From: an uncultured Gammaproteobacteria bacterium
Lineage (GTDB): Bacteria > Pseudomonadota > Gammaproteobacteria > Pseudomonadales > Azotimanducaceae
DNA: 64,000 bases
Reading direction: 5' to 3'
NCBI GenBank assembly: GCA_913045175.1
Contig: CAJWQG010000006.1
Coordinates: 20,042 to 84,041, forward strand
Shown here: positions 17,710 through 26,625 of the stretch, one piece after another
Layout of the letters: every line of letters starts with the position of its first letter
Numbering within the stretch: position 1 is the stretch's first letter
Program-made: the position numbers and the translations under genes
Notes under the pieces: generated by a model
Database searches by the model: none
What the model saw: the letters and a program-made list of their open reading frames with translations, nothing else
What the model was told of the DNA's origin: nothing

Positions 17710-18813
17710 ATGCAACCACCAGAAAATATACCGACACATTTGGCGCCGATTGCTGATGCGGCAGTCTCGTGGGTGAACGAGTCGCAAGACACAAACTATA
17801 GCTTGACGGGGCTGGTAGATATTGAGGGTGTCGGCGACGTAACGAAACCGTTTGATTTCGGGCTCGTGCTTTGCGACGGCGAGCTGTGTATGCGTGAACA
17901 GGTGAGCGTGACACCTGATGGTGATAGTTATCGGTTTGCCTATGTCGAAGAAGCTGAACCTGATATTCCACCGCTGTTGGATCCACCTCCCGGTATTCGT
18001 CGGGAATGGCTGGACAAGCAGTTGGAGAAATACGAGTTCGTACTGCTCCTTTATTACCGCGGTCTGTGGTGACCTCCCTGTCGCTTCGAGTTACGAAGCT
18101 ATGCTAAATCTGGTGTGCTGCAGGAAATCCATGCGGCAGGGGGCGAGGTGTTTGGCATTTCCAGTGAACCGCACACGCTTGCAGTAGAGGCAGAGCAAGA
18201 GTGGGAGACCGGATTCCCCATTGTAGGTGATCCTCATCATGAGCTTCGTGAGGAGTGCAGTGAAAGAGGTTGGATAGACGTCTTTGCCAATGAGAACTAT
18301 GGCCACCTGCGAGAGCGCAAGTGGGCATCCCATCCAAAAGGTTACTACCAGCCGGCAGTAATCGCTGTTCACAAGTCCGGACGCGTCCTCTACCGTTGGC
18401 GCTGTGTACCCAAGTTCACCAACATGAATGGCGCTGGTCCTCGCCCGGAAGCCGCCTACACCTGTGACAAGATTCAGGCAGCGATGAATAGCACCGAAGA
18501 CGCCCCGCTGGATAGAGAACCGGAAATGGGAACAGAGACGGCATCCTGGTTCCGGTTTATGCTCATGTTGACGGCACATGGGTGGTTCATCAGACCCAGA
18601 GCGCTGCCGCTAGCTCGAGAGGGAGACAAAGAGAGTGTGAACCCACGGAAGGTGATGCGCCGGGTATACTGGTTTTTGGCGATGTGGCTGCTTCTCTTGG
18701 TAGTCCTGCCTATCGGTTGGTTCGGCATTGTACTACTGGCATGGGTTGTTGCTGTGATACCCGGGCTGATTGAGATCCATCATCAGTTCCAGAACGAGCC
18801 CGATCCGTACTGA
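17710..18813 (+). CDS. Peroxiredoxin-like selenoprotein (W-U-P-P-C) with C-terminal membrane helices
   Basis: Two open segments in the same frame are joined by a TGA at 18070-18072: VLLLYYRGLW-U-PPCRFELRSY. This is the active-site context of AhpC/TSA-like peroxiredoxins (typically YRG.WCP.C), with Sec at the first position (U121) and Cys at the second (C124). The downstream half continues the fold (GGEVFGISSEP, FPIVGDPHHELREE, YYQPAVIAVHKSGRVLYRW). It ends in two hydrophobic helices (WLLLLVVLPIGWF, VLLAWVVAVIPG) that probably anchor the C-terminus in the membrane. A SECIS-like hairpin follows the UGA by 10 nt. The expected role is thiol-dependent peroxide reduction. ATG 17710 was chosen; a GTG at 17692 is the alternative. 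The stop overlaps the GST start by 1 nt. Confidence 0.88.
18083..18099 (+). promoter_or_regulatory. Bacterial SECIS-like stem-loop after UGA 18070
   Basis: GCTTCG (18083-18088) pairs perfectly with CGAAGC (18094-18099) around the loop AGTTA. It begins 10 nt after the UGA. Loop and spacing closely match the hairpin after UGA 5637 (loop AGTTT, 11 nt), although the stems differ in sequence, as expected for a structured signal read by SelB. Confidence 0.72.
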
Positions 18814-19925
18814 TGTCACCAGTAATTTTGTACGGATCACCCTTTTCCCTGTATTCGGGGAGGGCACGCAGCTATTTCATTAAGAACGGCATCGACTATC
18901 GGGAAATCGCCCCGGTAAGCAAACACTACGAATACAACGTTTTACCAGCAGCAGGTGGTCGCCGTGGCATGCCAACCATTGAGTTTGCCGATGGGTCGGT
19001 CATCAGAGACAGTGTTGCCATTGTTGATCACTTTGAAGAAGCCAATGGCCAGGCAAATTCCCCCCTGACAACAAAGCAGAATATTGTTAGTAGATTGCTG
19101 GACGTTATCGGGGCCGAGGGGATGCTGCGGCCTGCCATGCATTACCGCTGGAACTTTCCCGAGAATGAACCATTGCTGCGGTATCAGTTTGGGCACATCA
19201 CGCCAATCGATCCAGCCTGGGAAGTCACCGTAGAGGGCCGATTCTCGCGCATGCATCAGGCATGTATTGATCTTGGTGTACCGCAAGAACACCATGCCCT
19301 GGTTGAGTCTCTTTATCTCGATCTGATCAGGAAACTGGACGCTCACTTTGAAAACTATCCACATTTACTCGGTGGCAGGCCCAGCATTGCAGACTTTGGC
19401 CTGATTGCGCCTATGTATGGACATTTGGCTCGCGATATAAAATCCCTTCCAATCCTGCATGAACATGGCATATGGGTACTTCGCTGGGTCGAACGGATGA
19501 ATCGACCGGAGCCCGATGTGGGCGAGTATGAGAATCCATTGGAAGACTATGTTGCCAATGATGAGATACCCGACACATTGGTTGATGTGCTCAAACAGTT
19601 TGCCATCGATTTCGTGCCGGAGACCCTGGCCGCGTGTGACGCCACCAATGAATTTCTCGCGGCCGAGAATCCTGCTGTCGGTTCTGAAGTGGTAAGAGTT
19701 TCCGGCTTTGGTACTTTTGAGGTGAAGGGGAGTGTCATGCGGGCGGGCGCGCAACCCTTCAGGTTTTATCTGCTGAAGCGCGTGCAGGATCTTTACGAAC
19801 AATTGAGCGAAGCAGATCGAAGAGATGTCACAGCATTGCTCGAACAATGTGACATGCTGCCGGTATTGGAAGCGAAGCTAACGAGAGAGATTGGTCGCGC
19901 GAATAATCTGGAAGTCTGGCGTTAA
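18813..19925 (+). CDS. Glutathione S-transferase-like protein
   Basis: The first 80 residues form a GST/thioredoxin-type N-domain (ILYGSPFSLYSGRARSYF, then GMPTIEFADGSVIRDSVAIVDHFE, with the cis-Pro and the glutathione-binding Asp-Ser pair). An all-helical C-domain follows to about 230. The remaining 140 residues are an extension I cannot assign (about 370 residues against a usual 200-230). The start overlaps the selenoprotein stop by one base, so the two are translationally coupled. This pairs a selenoperoxidase-like protein with a glutathione-binding protein, which suggests a shared redox or detoxification role. Confidence 0.8.
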   Translation: MSPVILYGSPFSLYSGRARSYFIKNGIDYREIAPVSKHYEYNVLPAAGGRRGMPTIEFADGSVIRDSVAIVDHFEEANGQANSPLTTKQNIVSRLLDVIGAEGMLRPAMHYRWNFPENEPLLRYQFGHITPIDPAWEVTVEGRFSRMHQACIDLGVPQEHHALVESLYLDLIRKLDAHFENYPHLLGGRPSIADFGLIAPMYGHLARDIKSLPILHEHGIWVLRWVERMNRPEPDVGEYENPLEDYVANDEIPDTLVDVLKQFAIDFVPETLAACDATNEFLAAENPAVGSEVVRVSGFGTFEVKGSVMRAGAQPFRFYLLKRVQDLYEQLSEADRRDVTALLEQCDMLPVLEAKLTREIGRANNLEVWR

Positions 19926-19953
19926 CACACACCAATAGCTACAGGAGAATTGG

Positions 19954-21015
19954 ATGTCGAAGGTTGAATTCTGGCATGCCCGTCCCACCCATTTTTGGCA
20001 TCAGGAATCGAAAATAGACGGTTCGTTTTCATTCGCGAAGCAGTATGAAGACGCGGGGTTCGATGGCATGCTGTTTTTCGACACGCAGAATCTGGCGCCG
20101 GAGGTTTATGTCAGTCTGGCCGCCGCGGCTAAAGAAACGACGACGCTGGGGTTGGGTACGGGCGTTACCAATCCCATGACCCGGCATGCTGCGGTTGCAG
20201 CGGCCGCAATGAGTACGTTGCAGGAGCTGAGTAATGGCCGGGCTTATCTTGGTATTGGTCGTGGCGACTCATCGCTTGCGCATCTGGGGTATTCACCGAT
20301 CGCGGTTGGGAAGTTTGAGGAGTATCTGGTCAATCTCCAATCCTATTTACGGGGGGAAGAGGTGGAATTCCCCAGCGATGCTAATGTGGATGATCTTCAT
20401 TTGGGTGATCAGCCGGAAGGCAGTCGTTTGCAGTGGTTACAGAATGCGCCGAAAGTCCCGGTGGGTGTTGCCGCTACCGGACCCAGGGTTATCTCTATTT
20501 CTGCGCTGTATGCCGATAGAACGGACTTTATGTTGGGCGCTAGTGCAGAGCGTATTAAGTGGGGTATGGAAATCGCCAAAGAAGCGCGGGCCACCGCAGG
20601 GATCGAGGGTGATCAACCGGTATCCGCTTACGTTAATGTGGTGGTACACGACGACGGTGAACTTGCCTGGCAGATGGCGTCCGCAGCCATTAACAGTCAG
20701 GCAAGATTCATGGCAATGCACGGCAAGATCAATGGTCCTGTGTCAGATGGGGCCAGGGAAATACTCAATAACATCCATGACTCCTACAATATGAAGCAGC
20801 ATGGTGCCCACGGTAACGATCTCGTTACCAGTGAGTTCGCCCATGAATTTGGTATCTATGGGCCACCTTCCTATTGCGTTGATCGACTCGGCGAACTGGT
20901 AGATCTTGGTATCGATCGATTTATTCTTGCCGGGTGCCCGGACTTGGCATTGCAGCCGGAAATGGCGACGTTGGCACAGCGCTTTGTGTCGGATGTGTTG
21001 CCCAAGTTCAAATAG
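19954..21015 (+). CDS. LLM-class flavin-dependent oxidoreductase
   Basis: The 353-residue protein has the bacterial luciferase-like TIM barrel. An N-terminal strand with FWHARPTHFW is followed by YEDAGFDGMLFFDTQN, TLGLGTGVTNP, ATMSTLQELSNGRAYLGIGRGDS and a C-terminal FGIYGPPSYCVDRLGELVDLGIDRFIL. Such enzymes use FMNH2 or F420. The GIGRGDS and G-x-P-x-x-V/C-x-x-L pattern is seen in F420-linked members as well, so the cofactor is undecided. An AGGAG precedes the ATG. It is same-strand with the GST gene upstream and the HACL gene downstream. Confidence 0.87.
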   Translation: MSKVEFWHARPTHFWHQESKIDGSFSFAKQYEDAGFDGMLFFDTQNLAPEVYVSLAAAAKETTTLGLGTGVTNPMTRHAAVAAAAMSTLQELSNGRAYLGIGRGDSSLAHLGYSPIAVGKFEEYLVNLQSYLRGEEVEFPSDANVDDLHLGDQPEGSRLQWLQNAPKVPVGVAATGPRVISISALYADRTDFMLGASAERIKWGMEIAKEARATAGIEGDQPVSAYVNVVVHDDGELAWQMASAAINSQARFMAMHGKINGPVSDGAREILNNIHDSYNMKQHGAHGNDLVTSEFAHEFGIYGPPSYCVDRLGELVDLGIDRFILAGCPDLALQPEMATLAQRFVSDVLPKFK

Positions 21016-21113
21016 CGCAGGGTTGTATTCTATTACCGATTTGCAATCAATCGCCGGCTCGACTTATGCTCCTATGGGCTAAATAACTAAATTCAAAATA
21101 GGGGGATGCACCA

Positions 21114-22769
21114 ATGGCTACAGGTGCGAAGATCATCGCTGAATCACTCAAGCAACAGGGTGTCGATTATATGTTCGGCATCGTCGGTTTTCCGGTCGGA
21201 TCGATTGCGGAGGAAGCACAGAAAGCAGGAATCAGATACGTCGGTATGCGCAACGAACAGGCCGCGAGCTATGCAGCTCAGGCGGCCGGATATCTCACCG
21301 GCAGGCCCCAGGCATGCCTTGTCGTTTCAGGCCCCGGCGTCATTCATGCGCTGTCGGGATTGGCTAACGCAAAATCCAACTGCTGGCCCATGATCCTCAT
21401 CGGTGGCGCCTCGGCGGTTAGCCAGAATGGTCGGGGTGCATTCCAGGAAGAAAGCCAGGTCATTTCCGCCACGCCGCTCTGTAAATATGCGCACGCGGTG
21501 GAAGATGCCAGGCGAATCCCATTTTATGTAGAGCAGGCTGTACGTACTTCATTCTACGGTCGTCCAGGTCCGGTGTACCTCGATATGCCCGATGACATCA
21601 TTACCCAGGAAGTCGACGACGATAAGATTCGTATGGCGGCCACGATTCCCGATGCGCCGAGGCCGCAGGTGCTGGAAGACGATGTAGAGGCCGCACTCGC
21701 GGCGCTGGAGTCGGCGGAAAGACCCCTGGTGATCGTGGGTAAGGGTATGGCGTGGTCTCGAGCCGAAGAAGAGGTGCGAGAGTTTATCGAACGTACCCAG
21801 TTACCGTTTCTGGCGTCGCCCATGGGTAAAGGCGTGGTTCCTGACGATCATCCCCTGTCGGTTGGCGCGGCGCGAACGCTCGCGTTGCAGCAGGCAGATG
21901 TCGTCTTTCTGATGGGTGCAAGGTTTAACTGGATTATGCACTTTGGGATGTCACCGCGGTTTTCGAAAGACGTGCGGGTGATCCAACTCGATGCGGCGGC
22001 GGAAGAAATTGGCTCTAATGTACCAACGGAAGTGGCGCTGGTAGGTGATGGCAAGGCTGTAGTTGGTCAGTTGAACAAGGCCCTCGAGAATCGACAATGG
22101 TTTTACCCTGCAGAAACAGACTGGCGCAACGCAATAGCGGAGAAAGCTGCGGCTAACCAGGAAATGGTTCAGCCCATGGCTGATGACGATAGTGCGCCCA
22201 CCAACTACTATCGCGCATTCAAGGATATACGCGACTGGTTACCTGACGATGCCATGATCGTCAGCGAAGGTGCTAATACTATGGATATTGGCCGCACCCA
22301 GATGCCCAACAATCTGCCAAGGTCGCGTCTTGATGCGGGCAGCTACGGCACGATGGGCGTGGGTATGGGTTTTGCGGTCGCCGCGGCAGTGGTGCATCCG
22401 GATCGACCCATTGTTGCTGTCGAAGGTGACTCTGGCTTCGGCTTTTCCGGTATGGAAGTCGAGACCATGTGTCGCAATAACCTGCCGGTGAAAATCGTGA
22501 TTTTGAATAACGGTGGTATTGGTGGCGGGATTGATGAATTGCCCACGGACAAACCGATTCCACCTGGCGTGTTAACACCAAGAGCCCGCTATGATCTGAT
22601 GATGGAAGCGTTTGGTGGCAAGGGCATTCTGGTTGAAGATCCGAAAGATCTAAAGGATGCGCTGGACGAGGCCATGGCCTTTGAAGGACCCGCGATTATT
22701 AACGTGCTTCTGGATCCAAAAGCAGGCAGAAAGCCGCAGCAGTTTGCCTGGCTGACCAAAGAGGAATAG
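21114..22769 (+). CDS. 2-hydroxyacyl-CoA lyase (ThDP-dependent; oxalyl-CoA decarboxylase family)
   Basis: The 551-residue ThDP enzyme has all three domains. The Pyr domain starts FGIVGFPVGS and carries the catalytic Glu48 in GMRNEQAASYAAQAAGYL. A central domain contains PMGKGVVPDDHP and GARFNWIMHFG. The PP domain has VEGDSGFGFSGMEVET and the LNNGG metal/diphosphate site (about 437-470). The sequence tracks recalled human HACL1 blocks (SEGANTMDIGRT, MEAFGGKG, FAWLTKEE near the end) more closely than it tracks oxalyl-CoA decarboxylase. HACLs split 2-hydroxyacyl-CoA into an aldehyde or ketone and formyl-CoA. Only 4 nt separate it from a class III CoA-transferase gene, which would provide or recycle the CoA thioester. 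An oxalyl-CoA decarboxylase role is the main alternative. Confidence 0.85.
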   Translation: MATGAKIIAESLKQQGVDYMFGIVGFPVGSIAEEAQKAGIRYVGMRNEQAASYAAQAAGYLTGRPQACLVVSGPGVIHALSGLANAKSNCWPMILIGGASAVSQNGRGAFQEESQVISATPLCKYAHAVEDARRIPFYVEQAVRTSFYGRPGPVYLDMPDDIITQEVDDDKIRMAATIPDAPRPQVLEDDVEAALAALESAERPLVIVGKGMAWSRAEEEVREFIERTQLPFLASPMGKGVVPDDHPLSVGAARTLALQQADVVFLMGARFNWIMHFGMSPRFSKDVRVIQLDAAAEEIGSNVPTEVALVGDGKAVVGQLNKALENRQWFYPAETDWRNAIAEKAAANQEMVQPMADDDSAPTNYYRAFKDIRDWLPDDAMIVSEGANTMDIGRTQMPNNLPRSRLDAGSYGTMGVGMGFAVAAAVVHPDRPIVAVEGDSGFGFSGMEVETMCRNNLPVKIVILNNGGIGGGIDELPTDKPIPPGVLTPRARYDLMMEAFGGKGILVEDPKDLKDALDEAMAFEGPAIINVLLDPKAGRKPQQFAWLTKEE

Positions 22770-22773
22770 TCAT

Positions 22774-23955
22774 ATGCCTGCTTTGGATGGGTTGCGTATT
22801 CTCGATTTGAGCCAGTACGAGTCGGGACCATCTTGCACCCAGGCGCTCGCCTGGATGGGCGCGGATGTCGTTAAGGTTGAACGGCCCGGAATTGGTGACC
22901 CTGGCCGTGGTGTGTCCAGCGACACGCGTGAATACTTCCTGATGTGGAACAGCAATAAACGTAGCGTGACGTTGGCGCTGAACACTGATGCGGGCCGGAA
23001 TACGTTGCTGAAGATGCTTTCCAAGTATGACGTGCTGGTAGAGAACTATGGCCCGGGCGTGGTTGAGAAGCTCAATCTAACTTACGAGGCTGTTAAAGAA
23101 GCCCATCCCGAAATTATTTACGCCAGCGTTAAAGGGTATGGGTCAGACGGTCCTTACGCCGACTACAAGTGTTTCGACATGGTGGCCCAGGCCGCCGCCG
23201 GGGCATTTTCAATTACAGGAGAAGCCGATGGTCCGCCCATGCGTCCCGGCCCAACCACGGGCGATACGGGGACCGGTGTTCAGCTGGCTATTGCGATTCT
23301 CGCGGCCTATATCCAGCGAATGAGAACGGGGAAAGGGCAAAAGATAGAGATCTCCATGCAGGAAGCCATGACCTACTATATTCGTAGCGGGCTTGCTCGT
23401 GCCCTGGGAGGCAAAGAAGTAGTAGAGAGAACCGGTAACGGAGATTTGCCCACGATGACGCTGTATCCGTGTCGTGGTGGGGGACCGAACGATTACGTAT
23501 TTGTCATGGCGACCACACCGCGTATGTGGCAGTTACTTTGCGATGTGATTGGCCACCCGGAACTGGTAACAGACCCGCGATTCGAACATCAGGCTGATCG
23601 TCTTAAAAACAAGGATGCACTCTATCCAATGGTTGAAACCTGGACCTTGCAGCAGGACAAATTTGAGGCCATGCGGATTCTCTCCGAGGGGGATGTGCCC
23701 GCAAGTGCGGTGCTGGATTCGGTAGATTTGTACAAAAATCCTCATCTCTTGGCACGCGGATTCATCAAAGAGGTCGAGCATGAAGAAAAGGGCACGATCC
23801 GCCTGTTGGGCTGGCCCGCCAAGATGTCTGAGAGCGAAGTAGAGATTACTGCTGCCTGTCCCCTAGGCAAGTACACCGACGAGGTTGTCAGCGAAGATCT
23901 TGGGCTTTCCCCGGATGAGTTGGCAGCCCTTAAAATTCAAGGCGCGTTCGGTTAA
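22774..23955 (+). CDS. Class III CoA-transferase (CaiB/BaiF family)
   Basis: The 393-residue protein starts LDGLRILDLSQYESGPSC and has the interlocked-ring family features: GADVVKVERPGIGDPGRG, NSNKRSVTLAL, DVLVENYGPGVVEKLNL. The catalytic Asp lies in KCFDMVAQAAAGAFSITG, followed by GPTTGDTGTGVQLAI. These enzymes move CoA between carboxylic acids through an aspartyl-CoA anhydride. It lies 4 nt after the HACL gene, like the frc-oxc arrangement, so it likely activates a 2-hydroxy acid or returns CoA from formyl-CoA. It is a close paralog of the gene at 33240-34463. Confidence 0.92.
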   Translation: MPALDGLRILDLSQYESGPSCTQALAWMGADVVKVERPGIGDPGRGVSSDTREYFLMWNSNKRSVTLALNTDAGRNTLLKMLSKYDVLVENYGPGVVEKLNLTYEAVKEAHPEIIYASVKGYGSDGPYADYKCFDMVAQAAAGAFSITGEADGPPMRPGPTTGDTGTGVQLAIAILAAYIQRMRTGKGQKIEISMQEAMTYYIRSGLARALGGKEVVERTGNGDLPTMTLYPCRGGGPNDYVFVMATTPRMWQLLCDVIGHPELVTDPRFEHQADRLKNKDALYPMVETWTLQQDKFEAMRILSEGDVPASAVLDSVDLYKNPHLLARGFIKEVEHEEKGTIRLLGWPAKMSESEVEITAACPLGKYTDEVVSEDLGLSPDELAALKIQGAFG

Positions 23956-24083
23956 CCCTACACCGTAATCCAGTGATCGCATGGCAAGAAACTAATATAT
24001 CTAATATAAGGGTATTGCCGGGTTGAACGTCATGCTTTAAGGTTTTCCACGAGGAAAATCATTAAATTTTAGGGGTAGTCAAA

Positions 24084-26510
24084 ATGATAAACAATCGATG
24101 GGCTGTATTGGTCCTGGGTATTACCATGCCATTGATTACACCAATGGCGGTGAGCAACGACGAGAATGCTGACCGAGTTATTGATGAGATAGTGGTTACC
24201 GCGCAGCGCCGCGAACAAAAGGTTCTTGACGTACCACTCGCCATCAGTGTGTTTGATGACGGTGCGATTAAGGAGCTTGGCGTTTCTGATCTGGAAGATC
24301 TCACCTTACTGATTCCTTCCACGACCTTCGGTTTCGATAACCAGGTGACGATTCGTGGCGTTGGGCAGCAGGCCTGGCGTGATGCCTCCGCTGAGGTTGG
24401 TGTCGCCGTTTACCAGAACGGTCTTTTCTATAATGAGAACTACGGCATTGTCGAATCCAGTATGTTCGATCTGGAGCGTGTGGAAGTTCTACGTGGCCCG
24501 CAGGGCACGTTATATGGCCGTAATTCCATGGGTGGTGCCATCAACTTTATCAGCAAGAAACCCGAACAGGAGTTTGGTGGTGAAGTGCTGGTGGAACTCA
24601 CTGATTTTAGCGGCCGTAGGGTAAATGGCATGGTGACAGGGCCACTCTCTGACCAGATTAGCTTTCGTCTCACCGGTGGATACGTGATGCGCGACGGCAC
24701 CGCGGAAAATGTCGGCTCTGCACCGGATGCGGGTCGACTGGACAACTACTTCATGTCTCCCCAGGTTAGAATTCAAACCGATAGTGTTGACGTCAATCTG
24801 CGGTACGCGCGCTTCAGGGCGGATGAAGGTCATTTCGATCAGCTATTCTTTACCCAGCCAGACACGTCTGAAGAAACCTGGATTGGACCAATGGGGGTGG
24901 AAGCGGGGTTCAATACGCACTACCTGTATGAAACGCCAGCGCCATCTGCTGTTTTGAGCGGCCCGGCGAGGCACACCAATCAGATTGGCAAAGTCAAGCG
25001 CAAGGCGGTGGATCACAACCGGCGTAACGATCGCAGTATCGATCGCGACGTCATCAACGTGGAGGCATCGGTTACCTTGGGGGATAACTGGACCCTGACC
25101 TATATCGGCGGATGGTCTGATTCGGACACGTCATACATACACGATTCGGACTTTACCAGTCGAGTCCCCAGCGCGGGTGACCCGTTCATTGCAGCTGACG
25201 CACCCGTAGCCTTCCGCGACACTCAGGCGCAGGTATTTTTCCCCAAGACGATCCACTCGAATGAGCTACATCTGTTGGGTGAGCTGAACGATACCACGCT
25301 GCTATTCGGCCTCTACAAGTTCCATGAAAAAAGTCCGTTTGAACTCAATACGTACGAATTCTCGACTGCGGGCATCGTTCAGGGCATCAACGGTTGTTTT
25401 GGCGTGGTACCGGTAACACGGGAATGCGCCTCGGCGGTTTCCTGGGTCATCGACGCGACGGTGAGTTCTATCGCCGCGTTCGTCAATGTTGATCATCCAG
25501 TGAACGATCAATGGAACGTGTCGGTTGGCCTGCGTTACAGCGAGGATGACAAGGAACAAACTCGCAATGATTTTTCGCTGCCCATCGTCTTTACACCTGA
25601 ATTTGGCTTCGTGTTTGAGTTTGGCGAGGAGCCGGCGCAACGGACCTATGACGACTGGATGGGGCATGTTACCGTGGAATTCCATCCCGAGGATGGCCAT
25701 ATGTTCCATGGCCGGTACGCCCGGGCATTTCGTGCAGGTGGTTTCAACAGCTTCACCTTTGGCGAGTCTGATCGGACCTATGGTGGCGAGACGATGGATT
25801 CATTCGAGTTTGGTTATAAAGGTACGCTTAACGATGGCCGTCTGACGCTGGCCGCAAATATGTATCGTTACGATTACTCTGATTACCAGCAACCGTTGAG
25901 CTATCGTAAAATCATTGAAGGCAACCCGGTTACGATCAGTAACTGGATTAACCTCGATGGGTCATCGATCACCGGTCTTGAGCTTGAAGCCAGCATTCTG
26001 CTTGCTGACAATCTAACGTTACGTGGTTTCTACGCGTGGACTGATTCTGAACTGGGCGATCTGTTGGCGTTCAATGGGAGTAACCCAAATCAGGAATGGT
26101 TGTTTGATGAAGAAGAGGAAGCGTTATCACCGCTCAATCCCGTTCAGCTGGGTGGCAATAGCTTCCCGAGTCTTGCAGAACAGCAGTTCTCTGCAGCACT
26201 GACCTGGAATATCCCTGACACCGATATGGGTGACTTCGAGGTGGTGACCCACTATAGCTGGGTTGGGGATCGTGAAGGGTCCATCTGGGGTATCGACCTT
26301 GACCGGATGGAGGCCTATGGCCGCTGGGACATTCGTGTTAACTGGGAACCCACAGACGACCGCTTTGAAGTCACAGCCTTTATCGACAACGTGCTTGACG
26401 AGCATGGCGTGACCGAAAACGAGGCGCGAAACTGGGAAGAAGACTTTATCCGCGAGGGTTCGCTAACGGATGGCAGAATCTGGGGTGTTGAAACTCGTTT
26501 TGAGTTCTAG
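24084..26510 (+). CDS. TonB-dependent outer membrane receptor
   Basis: The 808-residue receptor has an N-terminal hydrophobic leader (residues 5-22), TonB-box-like IDEIVVTAQRREQK, and a plug with VPLAISVFDDGAI and VEVLRGPQGTLYGRNSMGG (about 25-160). The barrel ends in RIWGVETRFEF, the usual terminal aromatic. It closes the catabolic block that the receptor at 13452 opens. The upstream gap 23956-24083 contains the doubled CTAATATA (23992 and 24001) near a plausible promoter. A strong terminator follows at 26540. The transported molecule cannot be deduced. Confidence 0.94.
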   Translation: MINNRWAVLVLGITMPLITPMAVSNDENADRVIDEIVVTAQRREQKVLDVPLAISVFDDGAIKELGVSDLEDLTLLIPSTTFGFDNQVTIRGVGQQAWRDASAEVGVAVYQNGLFYNENYGIVESSMFDLERVEVLRGPQGTLYGRNSMGGAINFISKKPEQEFGGEVLVELTDFSGRRVNGMVTGPLSDQISFRLTGGYVMRDGTAENVGSAPDAGRLDNYFMSPQVRIQTDSVDVNLRYARFRADEGHFDQLFFTQPDTSEETWIGPMGVEAGFNTHYLYETPAPSAVLSGPARHTNQIGKVKRKAVDHNRRNDRSIDRDVINVEASVTLGDNWTLTYIGGWSDSDTSYIHDSDFTSRVPSAGDPFIAADAPVAFRDTQAQVFFPKTIHSNELHLLGELNDTTLLFGLYKFHEKSPFELNTYEFSTAGIVQGINGCFGVVPVTRECASAVSWVIDATVSSIAAFVNVDHPVNDQWNVSVGLRYSEDDKEQTRNDFSLPIVFTPEFGFVFEFGEEPAQRTYDDWMGHVTVEFHPEDGHMFHGRYARAFRAGGFNSFTFGESDRTYGGETMDSFEFGYKGTLNDGRLTLAANMYRYDYSDYQQPLSYRKIIEGNPVTISNWINLDGSSITGLELEASILLADNLTLRGFYAWTDSELGDLLAFNGSNPNQEWLFDEEEEALSPLNPVQLGGNSFPSLAEQQFSAALTWNIPDTDMGDFEVVTHYSWVGDREGSIWGIDLDRMEAYGRWDIRVNWEPTDDRFEVTAFIDNVLDEHGVTENEARNWEEDFIREGSLTDGRIWGVETRFEF

Positions 26511-26539
26511 CGAACTTGCACGAAACCAGTGTGTCTGAA

Positions 26540-26575
26540 AAAGCTTTCCGGCAGTTTCGCCGGGAAGCTTTTTTT
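26540..26575. terminator. Strong, probably bidirectional rho-independent terminator
   Basis: A 13-bp stem (26540-26552 with 26559-26571, one wobble) around AGTTTC runs into T7, and the other side begins with an A-run. It can therefore end the TonB receptor transcript and the convergent CoA-transferase transcript. Confidence 0.9.
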
Positions 26576-26625
26576 ATGTTTCGTTAGGACCCTATTGATC
26601 GTAGCTGCTGGCCCAATCGGTGATC

